Shown here in pieces: positions 29,754 through 39,180 of a stretch of DNA of 64,000 nt. This DNA comes from Rhodospirillaceae bacterium. GTDB lineage: Bacteria; Pseudomonadota; Alphaproteobacteria; Thalassobaculales; Thalassobaculaceae. The DNA is taken from positions 558,001-622,000 of the forward strand of contig JAGYJX010000006.1 of the NCBI GenBank assembly GCA_018401495.1, given 5' to 3'. The position numbers and the translations under genes were made by a program. How positions within the stretch are numbered: the first letter of the stretch is position 1; every line of letters starts with the position of its first letter. A model generated the notes under the pieces. That model was not told the origin of the DNA. It did no database searches and saw only the letters and a program-made list of their open reading frames with translations.

Positions 29754-30083
29754 GTGGCCCAGGTCGACATCCAGATCAACGGCAAGGCGTACCGGATCGC
29801 CTGCGAGGACGGGCAGGAGCCGCGGCTGCGCCAGCTCGCCACCATGGTCGACGCCCACGTCAAGGATCTGGTCTCGCAGGTCGGCCAGGTCGGCGACACC
29901 CGGCTGCTGGTGATGGCCAGCCTGCTGGTGGCGGACGAGCTGATGGATCTGCGCGACGCCGCCCACGAGGTCGACGAGGCCGACGAGGAGTTCAGCCCGA
30001 GCGAGATCGACGACCTGGCGCTGTCGGTCGAGGGACTGGCCGAGCGAATCGAGCGTATTGCCGTTCGCCTCCAGGGTTCCTAG
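29754..30083 (+). CDS. zapA: cell division protein ZapA
   Basis: 109 aa, GTG start right behind the DUF4164 stop. Short N-terminal beta head (VDIQINGKAYRIACEDGQE) then RLRQLATMVDAHVKDL and a C-terminal coiled coil, as in ZapA. Bundles FtsZ filaments at the division site. Confidence 0.88.
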   Translation: MAQVDIQINGKAYRIACEDGQEPRLRQLATMVDAHVKDLVSQVGQVGDTRLLVMASLLVADELMDLRDAAHEVDEADEEFSPSEIDDLALSVEGLAERIERIAVRLQGS

Positions 30084-30104
30084 ATTGACGTCCGACGGGG
30101 CTGC

Positions 30105-30240
30105 GCGGTTCGTCAGGTCGCTTTTACCCCTGGGGCGATACCATCCTTCAAGGGAGCTGCCTCTGCCGGGACCGTGGTTCCGGCAATGCGGCGCCCACCT
30201 GCTTGGCAGGCCACAGAAGGGTATGCACTGACCGACGGCC
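30105..30240 (+). ncRNA. ssrS: probable 6S RNA
   Basis: Lies between zapA and the 5-formyl-THF cyclo-ligase gene, the conserved location of 6S RNA. The ends pair: GTCAGGTCGCTTTTACCC (30112-30129) with GGGTATGCACTGAC (30219-30232), giving an interrupted closing stem. The interior has short stems (TGCCGGGACC / GGTTCCGGCA) consistent with a long bulged hairpin. 6S RNA sequesters the housekeeping RNA polymerase. Exact ends are approximate and no fold was computed. Confidence 0.65.
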
Positions 30241-30285
30241 GAGGCGGCTCCGTCACCTCACCCCAATCCCCGGCCCCGATCTTCC

Positions 30286-30336
30286 GGCCACACCGACCTC
30301 CTGGCCACTCCGACCTCCTGGCCACTCCGACCTCCG
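30286..30336 (+). repeat. three tandem 17-bp repeats before the cyclo-ligase gene
   Basis: Units GGCCACACCGACCTCCT, GGCCACTCCGACCTCCT and GGCCACTCCGACCTCCG, ending 7 bases before the start codon. Each holds CCTCC, complementary to the ribosome site GGGAG (30336-30340), so alternative pairing could hide it. Confidence 0.85.
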
Positions 30337-30343
30337 GGAGCCC

Positions 30344-30958
30344 ATGACCGAGCGAGACGACGGCGACGGCTACCAGGATCTGGACGCCCTGCGCGCCGCC
30401 AAGGCGGCGCTGCGCCGGCCGATGCGCGAACGCCGCGCCGAGATGGCCGCCGCCGCCTCCGACGCCGGCTCGCGGGTCGCCGCCCTGGTCGCCGCTTCCT
30501 TCGCGCCGACGCAAGGGTCGGTGGTCGCCGGCTACTGGCCGATGCGCGACGAGCTGGACCCGCGCCCGACCCTGGCGGCGTTGTCGGCCCGCGGCTGCCG
30601 GGTGGCGCTGCCGGTGGTGGTGGGCGTCCGGCAGCCGCTGGTGTTCCGGGCCTGGGAGGTCGATGAGCCGCTGCTGCCCGGGCCGTTCGGGACGGTGCAG
30701 CCGGGCGAGGACGCCGACACCGTCGAGCCGACGCTGCTGCTGATCCCGATGCTCGCCTTCGACCGGGCCGGCCGGCGGCTCGGCTATGGCGGCGGGTTCT
30801 ACGACCGCACCCTGGCGGCGTTGCGCGGCCGCTTCGCGGTGCAGGCGATCGGCGTCGCCTACGCCGAGCAGGAAGTCGCCGCGGTGCCGGCCGGGCCGGA
30901 AGACGCGCGGCTGGACGGTGTGGTAACCGAGCGCGGCTATCTCGACTTCACGGAGTGA
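30344..30958 (+). CDS. 5-formyltetrahydrofolate cyclo-ligase
   Basis: 204 aa. Converts 5-formyl-THF to 5,10-methenyl-THF with ATP. RAAKAALRRPMRERRAEM N-terminal basic helix, VVAGYWPMRDELDP, and the phosphate-binding end RRLGYGGGFYDRTLA. The ATG at 30344 is next to a GGGAG site; the preceding open stretch holds 6S RNA and tandem repeats. Order zapA-6S RNA-cyclo-ligase is classical. Confidence 0.9.
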   Translation: MTERDDGDGYQDLDALRAAKAALRRPMRERRAEMAAAASDAGSRVAALVAASFAPTQGSVVAGYWPMRDELDPRPTLAALSARGCRVALPVVVGVRQPLVFRAWEVDEPLLPGPFGTVQPGEDADTVEPTLLLIPMLAFDRAGRRLGYGGGFYDRTLAALRGRFAVQAIGVAYAEQEVAAVPAGPEDARLDGVVTERGYLDFTE

Positions 30959-30970
30959 CGGAGTAGGGCC

Positions 30971-31783
30971 GTGCGACTTCTGTTCCTGGGCGATGTCGTG
31001 GGCCGTTCCGGCCGCGTCGCGGTGACCGGGCGCCTGCCCGGCCTGATCCGCGACCTCGACGCCGACTTCGTGGTCTGCAACGGCGAGAACGCCGCCGCCG
31101 GCTTCGGCATCACCGCCAAGATCTGCGCCGAGCTGTACGAGGCCGGGGTCGATGTGATCACCACCGGCAACCACGTCTGGGACCAGCGCGAGATCCTCGA
31201 CTACATCGCCGAGGACCGCGCCCTGCTGCGGCCGATCAACTACCCGGCCGGTGCCCCCGGCAGCGGCGCCGGCGTGTTCGAGAGCCGCCGCGGCCACCGG
31301 GTGCTGGTGATCAACGCCATGTGCCGGCTGTTCATGGACGCGCTCGACGACCCGTTCGCCGCCGTCGAGCGGGCGATCGACGGCTGGGCGCTCGGCCACG
31401 ACTGCGACGCCGTGGTGATCGACCTGCACGGCGAGGCCTCCAGCGAGAAGATGGCGTTCGGCCACGCCTTCGACGGCAGGGTGTCGCTGGTGGTCGGCAC
31501 CCACACCCACGTGCCGACCGCCGACACCATGATCCTGGCCAACGGCACCGCCTACCAGACCGACGCCGGCATGTGCGGCGACTACGACAGCGTGATCGGG
31601 ATGAAGAAGGAATCCCCGGTCGACCGCTTCACCCGCAAGCTCCCGACCCCGCGCCTGGAAGCCGCCGACGGCGAGGCGACGCTGTGCGGGGTGTTCGTGG
31701 AGACCGACGACGCCACGGGGCTGGCGAAACGCGTGGCGCCGGTGCGGCTCGGCGGCGTGCTGAGCGAGGCGATGCCGGGGTAG
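30971..31783 (+). CDS. TIGR00282/YmdB-family metallophosphoesterase
   Basis: 270 aa, GTG start. Metal ligands visible: Asp8 (FLGDVVG), Glu39 and Asn40 (NGENAAAG), Asn67 and His68 (TTGNHVWD), and later DLHGEASSEK and GTHTHVPTAD. YmdB-type enzymes hydrolyse cyclic nucleotides or phosphodiesters and affect RNA turnover in Bacillus. It lies 12 bases after the cyclo-ligase and is probably cotranscribed. Confidence 0.88.
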   Translation: MRLLFLGDVVGRSGRVAVTGRLPGLIRDLDADFVVCNGENAAAGFGITAKICAELYEAGVDVITTGNHVWDQREILDYIAEDRALLRPINYPAGAPGSGAGVFESRRGHRVLVINAMCRLFMDALDDPFAAVERAIDGWALGHDCDAVVIDLHGEASSEKMAFGHAFDGRVSLVVGTHTHVPTADTMILANGTAYQTDAGMCGDYDSVIGMKKESPVDRFTRKLPTPRLEAADGEATLCGVFVETDDATGLAKRVAPVRLGGVLSEAMPG

Positions 31784-31852
31784 GGCGGGGGCGGGGCGGC
31801 GCTTGACGCGAGGCCTTCTTCCCGGTGAGTTGCAACCTGTTCGGTGGAGCCC

Positions 31853-32038
31853 GTGAGCGTGACCCTGAAACTGAGGCGCATCGGGAATTCGACGGGCGTC
31901 ATTCTCCCGAAGGACATCCTCGCCGAGGCGAATTTGGACGCTGGCGACAGCGTGACCGTGACGGTGCGCGGGAACGCGATCGAGATCACGCGCGCCAGCA
32001 CGGATTATGCCGACGCCATGGCGCTGGTATCTAGGTGA
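31853..32038 (+). pseudogene. AbrB/MazE-type antitoxin, truncated at a repeat
   Basis: 61 aa from a GTG behind GGTGGAG. SVTLKLRRIGNSTGVILPKDIL is the swapped-hairpin AbrB DNA-binding fold of Doc/PIN-type antitoxins. Relatives normally continue some 15 residues with a toxin-neutralising tail; here the frame ends where the GGTGACAGTG repeat begins (32034). No toxin gene follows. It is therefore a probable remnant of a toxin-antitoxin pair. Confidence 0.6.
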
Positions 32039-32085
32039 CAGTGAACTCATTGATGCCGTCATCTCGGTGACAGTGCATTCAATAA
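32034..32085 (+). repeat. two direct GGTGACAGTG copies
   Basis: GGTGACAGTGAACTCATTGA (from 32034) and GGTGACAGTGCATTCAATAA (from 32066) stand head to tail, 32 bases apart. The same core occurs at 2149 and 32373. Confidence 0.65.
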
Positions 32086-32113
32086 CGCCTGGCGACACCC
32101 GCGCCCGGCACCC

Positions 32114-32290
32114 TCACTCACCGTGGGCGGGTGCCCGTCGGTCCTTCCGGTGCAGGTCGGCCTTGCAGCGCTCGGAGCAGGTGGTCACCGCGCTCCAGGC
32201 CGCGCGCCACTTGCGGCGCCAGGCGAAGGGGCGGCCGCAGGCCCGGCAGGTCTTCGACGGCAGGTCGGCCTTCTTGCGCATGCGTGGCAT
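32114..32290 (-). CDS. DUF2256 zinc-finger mini-protein
   Basis: 58 aa, starting MPRMRKKADLPSKTC. The pattern KTCRACGRPFAWRRKWR followed by WSAVTTCSERC has two CxxC/CxxxC pairs and the WRRKW core of DUF2256, a small conserved zinc-ribbon-like family of unknown function, often next to photolyase-like genes. Here it sits alone between two copies of the GGTGACAGTG repeat. An alternative start is the Met at position 4. Confidence 0.75.
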   Translation of the reverse strand: MPRMRKKADLPSKTCRACGRPFAWRRKWRAAWSAVTTCSERCKADLHRKDRRAPAHGE

Positions 32291-32353
32291 GATTTCACCC
32301 GGGCGGCGTCACGCCGACATTGGGGGGAGCCGCCGACCCGGTCCAGCCGCGCC

Positions 32354-32395
32354 GGGAATTTTGGTGACGAATTTTGGTGACAGTGCGTAAAATTG
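32354..32395 (+). repeat. GAATTTTGGTGAC tandem pair and GGTGACAGTG core
   Basis: GAATTTTGGTGAC occurs at 32356 and again 13 bases later, where it runs into GGTGACAGTGCGTAAAATTG. It forms the right boundary of the segment carrying the DUF2256 gene, in the same orientation as the copies at 32034-32085. Confidence 0.65.
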
Positions 32396-32453
32396 ACGCC
32401 GCCAAGAGCCACCGTGAAAAGCCACCGCAAATGGCGGGGTCCGGCTTTGCTGG

Positions 32454-32747
32454 TCAGTCGGTCAACTGCTGGATGTCCCGCCTGCCGTGAACGACGTGCA
32501 GCACCGACATGCCGTCGGGCCGCGGGCGGTAGAAGACGATGTAGTTGCCGAACGGGAACGACCGCACGCCCTCGGCGATCTCGGAGCGATCGCGGCCGGC
32601 CATCGGCGTCTCGGCCCAGACGCCGATGGCCGTCTCGATCTCCGTAATGAAGGTAAGCGCCCGTGCCGGGTTGTCTCGGGCAATGTAGGCCGCGATGGCG
32701 TCGAGGTCGGCGACCGCCGCACGTCGAAAGACGACGCGGGCCGTCAA
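32454..32747 (-). CDS. RelE/ParE-family toxin
   Basis: 97 aa. RRAAVADLDAIAAYIARDNP, then AETPMAGRDRSEIAEGVRSFPFGNYIVFYRP and VLHVVHGRRDIQQL: the ParE subgroup of the RelE fold, which poisons gyrase in the best studied cases. Its start overlaps the antitoxin stop by 4 bases, standard antitoxin-first order. Confidence 0.85.
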   Translation of the reverse strand: MTARVVFRRAAVADLDAIAAYIARDNPARALTFITEIETAIGVWAETPMAGRDRSEIAEGVRSFPFGNYIVFYRPRPDGMSVLHVVHGRRDIQQLTD

Positions 32748-32977
32748 GGTCGGTGGGGGTGCTTGCGGGCCAGATTTGCGCGAACCTCGGCGAAGGCTCG
32801 GTCGCCGTCGATCTCCTCCGTCGTCTCGGCGTTCGAGATCGCCCGGCGCAACTCGGCGATCCGGGCTTCGTCCTCCTCGTCGAGGACGACCATCGTGACG
32901 CGGTTCCGGCCCGGCAAGCGTGCCCTGGCGAGGTCCGCAGCGGCATTCCGGACAGTGGACTCGATCTTCTTGGCCAT
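32744..32977 (-). CDS. ParD-like antitoxin
   Basis: 77 aa from the ATG at 32977. MVVLDEEDEARIAELRRAI in the middle, then a charged helix ending RANLARKHPHRP. The middle helix resembles the toxin-binding part of ParD-type antitoxins. The N-terminus MAKKIESTVRNAAADLARARLP is not a clear ribbon-helix-helix, so the DNA-binding fold is uncertain. Paired with the ParE-like toxin. Confidence 0.7.
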   Translation of the reverse strand: MAKKIESTVRNAAADLARARLPGRNRVTMVVLDEEDEARIAELRRAISNAETTEEIDGDRAFAEVRANLARKHPHRP

Positions 32978-33188
32978 GGCGCCATGGTAATGCCGGCGTG
33001 CCCGCCCGGCAACGTCACGCACACCGCAAACCCCGCGACGCCGCCCGCCGTGCGTGCTAGAAGCGCGCCGGCGCCGATTCGGCGTCGGGCCGGGGCGCGG
33101 GCCGCTTGCGCGGTGATGCGCCGGACCCCTACATCTGGTATAGAGGCAGCGCCCGCGACACGATGCGTCGCGGCCGGGAGTGTATGAG

Positions 33189-33935
33189 ATGGCTGGTCAT
33201 TCCCAGTTCAAGAACATCATGTACCGCAAGGGCGCGCAGGATAAGAAGCGCGCCAAGATCTTCACGCGCCTGACCCGCGAGCTGCAGATCGCCGCCAAGG
33301 CCGGCGACGACCCGGGCTCGAACCCGGCGCTACGCTCGGCGATCCTGGCGGCGCGCAAGGAGAACATGCCCAAGGACAACATCGAGCGGGCGATCAAGAA
33401 GGGCTCGGGCGGCGGCGACGACAGCAACTACGAGGACGTGCGCTACGAGGGTTACGGCCCGGGCGGGGTGGCGATGATCGTCGACACCCTGACCGACAAC
33501 CGCAACCGCACCGCCTCGGAGGTGCGCTCGGCGTTCTCCAAGTACGGCGGCAACCTCGGCGAGACCAACTCGGTGTCGTTCATGTTCAACCGGGTCGGCC
33601 AGATCCTGTACCCGGCCGACGCCGGCACCCCCGACGCGGTGCTGGAGGCGGCGATCGAGGCCGGCGCCGAGAACGCCGAATCGAGCGAGACCGAGCACGA
33701 GATCACCTGCGCGGTCGAGGATTTCCACGCCGTGCGCGAGGCGCTGGAGGAGGCGTTGGGGGCCGCGCAGTCGGCGCAGCTCACCTGGAAGCCGCTGAAC
33801 ACCATCCCGGTCGACGAGGAACAGGCCGGGACCCTTCTCAAGCTGTTCAACACGCTCGAGGACAACGACGACGTCCAGCAGGTCTCGGCGAACTTCGAGA
33901 TCGCCGACGACGTGATGGCGAAGCTGACGGCCTGA
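33189..33935 (+). CDS. yebC: YebC/PmpR-family transcriptional regulator / translation factor
   Basis: 248 aa. [25 protein letters not shown] start, [18 protein letters not shown] and [14 protein letters not shown] are diagnostic. GGGAG lies 8 bases before the ATG. YebC proteins help ribosomes through proline stretches and can regulate transcription. Immediately upstream of ruvC, as in most proteobacteria. Confidence 0.95.
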   Translation: MAGHSQFKNIMYRKGAQDKKRAKIFTRLTRELQIAAKAGDDPGSNPALRSAILAARKENMPKDNIERAIKKGSGGGDDSNYEDVRYEGYGPGGVAMIVDTLTDNRNRTASEVRSAFSKYGGNLGETNSVSFMFNRVGQILYPADAGTPDAVLEAAIEAGAENAESSETEHEITCAVEDFHAVREALEEALGAAQSAQLTWKPLNTIPVDEEQAGTLLKLFNTLEDNDDVQQVSANFEIADDVMAKLTA

Positions 33936-33973
33936 GCGGCGCGGACCCGCGCCGGCGACATGGAGAGGCCTGG

Positions 33974-34562
33974 ATGCGTCTGATCGGGCTCGACCCCGGG
34001 CTGCGGAACACCGGATGGGGCGTGATCGAGGCCGACGGCCTCGTGCTGCGCCACGTCGCCGACGGCACGGTGCATTCCGACGGCGACGCGCCGATCGCCA
34101 CCCGTCTGGTCCAGCTCTACGACGGCGTGCTGGAGCTGATCGAGCGCTGGCGGCCGGTCGAGGCGGCGGTCGAGGAGACCTTCGTCAACCGCAACCCGGA
34201 ATCGACCCTGAAGCTCGGCCTCGCCCGCGGCGTGGTGCTGCTGGCGCCGGCCAAGGCCGGGCTGCCGGTGGCCGAGTACGCGCCGAAGCGGGTCAAGAAA
34301 TCGGTGGTCGGCACCGGCAGCGCCGCCAAGGAGCAGGTGCAGGCGATGATCGCCCTGCTGCTGCCGGGGGCGCGCATCGCCGGCGCCGACGCCGCCGACG
34401 CGCTGGCGGTCGCGGTCTGCCACGCCCACTACGTCCAGGCCCGCGGCGCCTACGGCGACTGGCGCCGGCGCCGCGTCGCGCCGGCCGGACGCCGTCGGCA
34501 GCCTGCAGCCCGGCCTGCAACGCGCCATCGCGGCGGCGCTGGCCCGGGATGCCGCCTCGTGA
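33974..34562 (+). CDS. ruvC: Holliday junction resolvase RuvC (one frameshift)
   Basis: About 195 aa when joined. RNase-H-fold nuclease: Asp7 in [12 protein letters not shown], Glu in [24 protein letters not shown] and [15 protein letters not shown] acidic residues. The frame slips near 34488; joined it ends in [14 protein letters not shown] and RDAAS. The stop at 34560 overlaps the ruvA GTG. Confidence 0.92.
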
Positions 34563-35185
34563 TCGCCAAGCTGAAGGGCCTGCTGGACGGGCTGTCGGAC
34601 GGTGCGGCGGTGATCGACGTCGGCGGCGTCGGCTACCTGGTGTTCGCCTCGGCGCGCACCCTGACCGCCCTCGGCGAGCCGGGGGCGGCGGTGTCGGTGC
34701 TGGTCGACACCCATGTCCGCGAGGACCACATCCACCTCTACGGCTTCGCCACGGCGGCCGAGCGCACCTGCTTCCGGATGCTGCAGACCGTGCAGGGGGT
34801 GGGTGCCAAGCACGCGCTGTCGATCCTGTCGGTGCTGTCGCCGGACGAGGTGTTCACCGCCATCGCCTCGCAGGACCGGGTGATGCTGACCCGCGCCGAC
34901 GGCGTCGGCCCGAAGCTGGCGCAGCGCATCGTCAACGAGCTCAAGGACAAGACCGTCAACGTCGCCCTCGGCCTCGGCGCCGACGCCGCCGCCACCACCC
35001 GCGCCGCCGCGGTCGCCGGCCGGCCGGGCGACGACGCGCTGGCCGACGCGGTGTCGGCGCTGGTCAACCTCGGCTATGGCCGGGCCGAGGCGTTCGGCGC
35101 GGTCACCAGCGCCCGCAAGGCGCTCGGCGACGGCGCCGCCCTCGACAAGCTGATCACCCTCGGGCTCAAGGAACTGGCGTCGTGA
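34559..35185 (+). CDS. ruvA: Holliday junction branch migration protein RuvA
   Basis: 208 aa, GTG start inside the ruvC stop (GTGA). OB-fold N-terminus ([20 protein letters not shown]), helix-hairpin-helix motifs around [13 protein letters not shown] and [17 protein letters not shown], and a C-terminal RuvB-binding domain. Tetramer that holds the junction for RuvB. Confidence 0.95.
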   Translation: MIAKLKGLLDGLSDGAAVIDVGGVGYLVFASARTLTALGEPGAAVSVLVDTHVREDHIHLYGFATAAERTCFRMLQTVQGVGAKHALSILSVLSPDEVFTAIASQDRVMLTRADGVGPKLAQRIVNELKDKTVNVALGLGADAAATTRAAAVAGRPGDDALADAVSALVNLGYGRAEAFGAVTSARKALGDGAALDKLITLGLKELAS

Positions 35186-36270
35186 GCCTGGGCGGCGATC
35201 AGGGCGACGATGGGGAGGGTGCCGACCGGCTGGTCGCCGCCGAGCGGGCGGCCGAGGACACCGGCGAGAAGAGCCTGCGCCCGCAGACCCTGGAGGAGTT
35301 CGTCGGCCAGAAGCGGGTGCGCCAGAACCTCAAGGTCTTCATCGACGCGGCGCGCGGCCGCGGCGAGGCGCTCGACCACGTGCTGCTGTACGGACCGCCC
35401 GGCCTCGGCAAGACCACGCTCGCCCAGATCGTGGCGCGCGAACTCGGCGTGAACTTCCGCGCCACCTCCGGTCCGGTGATCGCCCGGGCCGGCGACCTGG
35501 CGGCGCTCCTGACCAACCTCGGGCCGCGCGATGTGCTGTTCATCGACGAAATTCACCGCCTCAATCCTGCCGTAGAGGAAGTGCTGTATCCCGCCATGGA
35601 GGACTTTCAGCTCGACCTCATCATCGGCGAGGGACCGTCGGCGCGATCGATCCGGATCGACCTGCCGCCGTTCACCCTGGTGGCGGCCACCACCCGGTCG
35701 GGGCTGATCACGACCCCCCTGCGCGAGCGCTTCGGCATTCCGCTGCGGCTGGAGTTCTACGACACCGAGGAACTCGGCGGCATCGTCCGGCGCGGCGCCC
35801 GCCTGCTCGGCTTCGACCTCGCCGACGACGGCGCCCACGAGATCGCGCGTCGCGCGCGCGGGACTCCGCGCGTGGCCGGGCGCCTGCTCCGGCGCGTGCG
35901 CGACTTCGCGTCGGTCGCCGGCTCCGGCCGGGTCGACGCCGAGATCGCCGACGCCGCCCTCACCCGGCTCGACGTCGACCGGCGCGGCCTCGACGCCATG
36001 GACCGGCGTTATCTCGGCTGCATCGCCGAGAACTACGGCGGCGGGCCGGTCGGCGCGGAGACCCTGGGGGCCGCGCTCGGCGAACAGCGCGACGTCATCG
36101 AGGAGGTGATCGAGCCCTACCTCATGCAGCAGGGGCTGATCCAGCGCACGCCGCGCGGCCGCATGCTGTCGGCGTCGGGCTGGCGCTATCTCGGGCTGAC
36201 GCCGACGGCGGTCGCCGCCGCCCAGCTGGAGCTGCTGCCGGAGGATACGGCGGAGGGGGACGATGCTTGA
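35182..36270 (+). CDS. ruvB: Holliday junction DNA helicase RuvB
   Basis: 362 aa, GTG start overlapping the ruvA stop by 4. AAA+ ATPase: Walker A GPPGLGKT at about 71-78, Walker [10 protein letters not shown], sensor 1 LVAATTRSG and arginine finger region [14 protein letters not shown], then a winged helix DNA-binding domain. Intact. Drives branch migration with RuvA. Confidence 0.96.
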   Translation: MSLGGDQGDDGEGADRLVAAERAAEDTGEKSLRPQTLEEFVGQKRVRQNLKVFIDAARGRGEALDHVLLYGPPGLGKTTLAQIVARELGVNFRATSGPVIARAGDLAALLTNLGPRDVLFIDEIHRLNPAVEEVLYPAMEDFQLDLIIGEGPSARSIRIDLPPFTLVAATTRSGLITTPLRERFGIPLRLEFYDTEELGGIVRRGARLLGFDLADDGAHEIARRARGTPRVAGRLLRRVRDFASVAGSGRVDAEIADAALTRLDVDRRGLDAMDRRYLGCIAENYGGGPVGAETLGAALGEQRDVIEEVIEPYLMQQGLIQRTPRGRMLSASGWRYLGLTPTAVAAAQLELLPEDTAEGDDA

Positions 36271-36715
36271 CCCCTCGGCGGCCGACGGGCCGCTCGCCGG
36301 CGGGGAGTTCCGGTTTCCGGTGCGTGTCTACTACGAGGACACGGACGCCGGCGGAATCGTCTACCACGCCAATTACCTGCGGTTCGCGGAGCGCGCCCGG
36401 ACCGAGACGCTGCGGCGCCTCGGGATCGAGCAGGCGCGCCTGCGCGCCGAGCACGACGTGGTGTTCGTCGTGCGGCGTTGCACGATCGACTTCCGGGCCC
36501 CGGCGCGTCTCGACGACGCGCTCGAGGTCCGGACCCGGATGACCGGTTGGCGGGGGGCCGCCATCGAAGCCGAGCAGACGGTGCACCGGCAGGGTGAGGA
36601 GGGCGCGCTGGTGTCGCTCGACCTCACCATCGCCTGCGTGAACGGCCAAGGCCGTCCGGTCCGGGTCCCGAGCCCGGTCCGCGAGGCCTTCGGTCGGGCG
36701 GCGGGCGGCGTTTAA
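36263..36715 (+). CDS. ybgC: YbgC-type acyl-CoA thioester hydrolase
   Basis: 150 aa, hotdog fold. [27 protein letters not shown] holds the catalytic Asp and the HxNY motif of the tol-pal-associated thioesterase. Overlaps ruvB by 8 bases and precedes tolQ, the standard order. It may act on short acyl-CoA or in phospholipid metabolism. Confidence 0.93.
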   Translation: MLDPSAADGPLAGGEFRFPVRVYYEDTDAGGIVYHANYLRFAERARTETLRRLGIEQARLRAEHDVVFVVRRCTIDFRAPARLDDALEVRTRMTGWRGAAIEAEQTVHRQGEEGALVSLDLTIACVNGQGRPVRVPSPVREAFGRAAGGV

Positions 36716-36733
36716 TCAGCGACGAGGGGATCG

Positions 36734-37463
36734 ATGGACCAATCTGCACAGATCGCGCTCGGGGCCGTGGCCGAGGCGTCCAGCATGGACATCTGGGACC
36801 TGTTCCTGGCCGCCGACTGGATCGTCAAGTCGGTCATGCTCATGCTGCTGATCGCCTCGGTGATCTGCTGGGCGATCATTTTCGACAAGATCCTCAAGAT
36901 CCGGGCGCTGCGGCGGCGCGCCGCCGACTTCGAGGAGGCGTTCTGGTCCGGCGGCTCGCTGGAGGACCTTGTACGACCGCATGGGCAACCACCCGGAGGA
37001 CCCGATGTCGGCGGTGTTCTCGTCGGCGATGCGGGAGTGGCGGCGCTCGGCGGCGCGCGGCCTGACGACGCGCGGCAACGAGCTCAGGGCCAGCCTCCGG
37101 CAGCGCATCGAGCAGGTGATGTGGCTGACCATCTCGCGCGAGATGGAGGCGCTGGAGAAGCGCATGACCTTCCTCGCCTCGGTCGGCTCGACGGCGCCGT
37201 TCATCGGGCTGTTCGGCACGGTCTGGGGCATCATGAACAGCTTCCAGTCGATCGCCGCCTCGAAGAACACCAGCCTGGCGGTGGTCGCCCCCGGCATCGC
37301 CGAGGCGCTGTTCGCCACCGCGCTCGGCCTGGTCGCGGCGATCCCGGCGGTGATCTTCTACAACAAGATCTCCAGCGACCTCGCCAAGTACGCCACCAAG
37401 CTCGAGGGCTTCGCGTCCGAGTTCGGATCGATCCTGTCCCGCCAGCTCGACGAGGGGAGCTGA
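36734..37463 (+). CDS. tolQ: Tol-Pal system protein TolQ (one frameshift)
   Basis: About 242 aa. First membrane segment SVMLMLLIASVICWAIIF, cytoplasmic loop, then FIGLFGTVWGIMNSF and ALFATALGLVAAIPAVIFYN, the channel helices. The frame breaks near 36970 after GGSLEDL and resumes with YDRMGNHPEDPM. Forms the proton channel with TolR. Confidence 0.93.
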
Positions 37464-37466
37464 GCC

Positions 37467-37922
37467 GTGGCCGCGCCGATGATCAAGGCAGGCGGCGGCG
37501 GGCGTCGCCGCTACAGCCCGATGAGCGACATCAACGTCACCCCGTTCGTCGACGTCATGCTGGTGCTGCTGATCGTGTTCATGGTCACGGCACCGCTGCT
37601 GACCGTCGGCGTTCCGGTCGACCTGCCGAAGACCGAGGCGGCGCAACTGACCGACGAGATCGAGCCGCTGGTGGTGACGGTGCGCGAGGACGGGACGATC
37701 TTCCTGCAGGAAACCGAAGTCGCCGCCGACCAGCTGGTGCCGCGGCTGATGGCGGTCACCGGCGCCAAGCCCGACACCCGCATCTTCGTGCGCGGCGACC
37801 GCCGGATCGCCTACGGCTCGGTGATGGAGGTGATGGGAATGGTCAGCTCGGCGGGGTTCTCCCGGGTCGCCCTGCTGGCGGAGCTTCCCGAGCCCGCGGC
37901 GCCGGCCCCGGCCCGGCCCTGA
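37467..37922 (+). CDS. tolR: Tol-Pal system protein TolR
   Basis: 151 aa, GTG start 3 bases after tolQ. INVTPFVDVMLVLLIVFMV carries Asp29, the proton-carrying residue. A periplasmic ExbD/TolR domain follows (VREDGTIFLQETEV, ARIFVRG-like DTRIFVRGDRRIAYG). Intact. Confidence 0.95.
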   Translation: MAAPMIKAGGGGRRRYSPMSDINVTPFVDVMLVLLIVFMVTAPLLTVGVPVDLPKTEAAQLTDEIEPLVVTVREDGTIFLQETEVAADQLVPRLMAVTGAKPDTRIFVRGDRRIAYGSVMEVMGMVSSAGFSRVALLAELPEPAAPAPARP

Positions 37923-37937
37923 GCTGACGAGGCGGTC

Positions 37938-39180
37938 ATGACCCGTGGCCTGACACTCTCGATCGTCTTCCACCTGGCGCTGGTGGTGCTGGCCTTCGTT
38001 GGCCTGCCGCAACTGGTGCGGCCGGAGCCGATGGAGAATCGTCTGGTGGTGGTCGACGTGGTCACCGTGGGCGCGGTGACCAACGCCCCGCCGCCGGCCG
38101 AGCAGGCCAAGAAGCCCGACGCGCCGACCCAGAGCAGCAAGGCCAAGCCGGACGCCCCGCGCACCCCGCCGCCGCCGCCGGCCAGCGCCGCCGCACCGCC
38201 GCCGCCGCCGGCGCCCGAAGGTCGAGGCCCCCAAGATCGAGGCCCCGGCGGTCGAGGTCCCGCGCGCCGAGCCGCAGGCGCCGACCGCCGCGCGCACCGC
38301 CCCGCCGCGTCCGCAGGCGCCGCCGGTCGAGCCGACGCCGGCCCCGACCGCGCGGCCGCAGCCCGCCGAACCGGTTCCGGCGCCGAAGCCCGAGGCGGTC
38401 GCCAAGGCCGAGCCGGTGCCGCTGCCGAAGCCGAAGCCGCAGGAGGTCAAGCCGCCGCAGCCGGAAGCCGAGGCGATCCCGCTGCCGAAGCCGAAGCCGC
38501 AGGAGGCCAGGAAGCCGGAACCCGAGCCCGAGGCGCCGAAGCCGGTCGAGGTGACCAAGCCCGAGCCGCCGAAGCCGGAGCCGGCGAAGCCCGCGCCGGA
38601 GGCCGTGCAGGCCGCCGACGCGACCCCGGCGCCGGCCCCGCCGATCCCGGTGTCGCGGCCGACGCCGCCGACGCGGCCGGCAAAGGAGCAGGTCGCCAAG
38701 GCGACGCCGGACCAGGCGAAGCCGGAGAAGTCCGACGACTTCATGAACGTGCTGAAGACCGTCCAGAAGATGAAGGACAGCGCGGCGCAGCCGGCCGAGA
38801 CCGCTCAGGACGCGCCGAAGACCACCGACTCGACGGCGCGACGCTCGAATTTCGACGCCGACCGGCCGCTGTCGGTGTCGGAGATGGACGCGATCCGCCA
38901 GCAGATCGCCCGGTGCTGGCTGGTTCCGGCCGGCGCCAAGGAGGGAGCCTCGCTGCTGGTCGAGATCCGGGTCCAGATGAACGCCGACCGGACCGTGCGC
39001 GCGGCCGAGATCGTCGACACCAGCCGGCTGCGCAGCGACCCGTTCTTCCGGGCGGCCGCGGAATCGGCGCTCCGGGCGTTGCGCAACCCGGTCTGCACAC
39101 CTCTCAACCTCCCGCCGGAGAAGTACGACACATGGAAAAACTTCACGATCACCTTCGATCCGCGGGACATGCTGTCGTGA
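37938..39180 (+). CDS. tolA: Tol-Pal system protein TolA (one frameshift)
   Basis: About 413 aa. Single N-terminal membrane anchor (LSIVFHLALVVLAFVGLP), then a very long Pro/Lys/Glu-rich stretch with repeated PLPKPKPQE and KPEPP units, instead of the Ala/Lys helix of E. coli, and a C-terminal TolA/TonB-like domain (MDAIRQQIARCWLVPAGAKEG). The frame breaks near 38220. The stop overlaps the tolB GTG. Confidence 0.9.

Noticed and set aside
30085..30113. Promoter for the 6S RNA (TTGACG at 30085)
   Set aside because: No acceptable -10 box lies 16-19 bases downstream.
38160..38700. Repeat-rich stretch as a separate repeat locus
   Set aside because: The PLPKPKPQE and Pro-rich repeats are the natural periplasmic linker of TolA.
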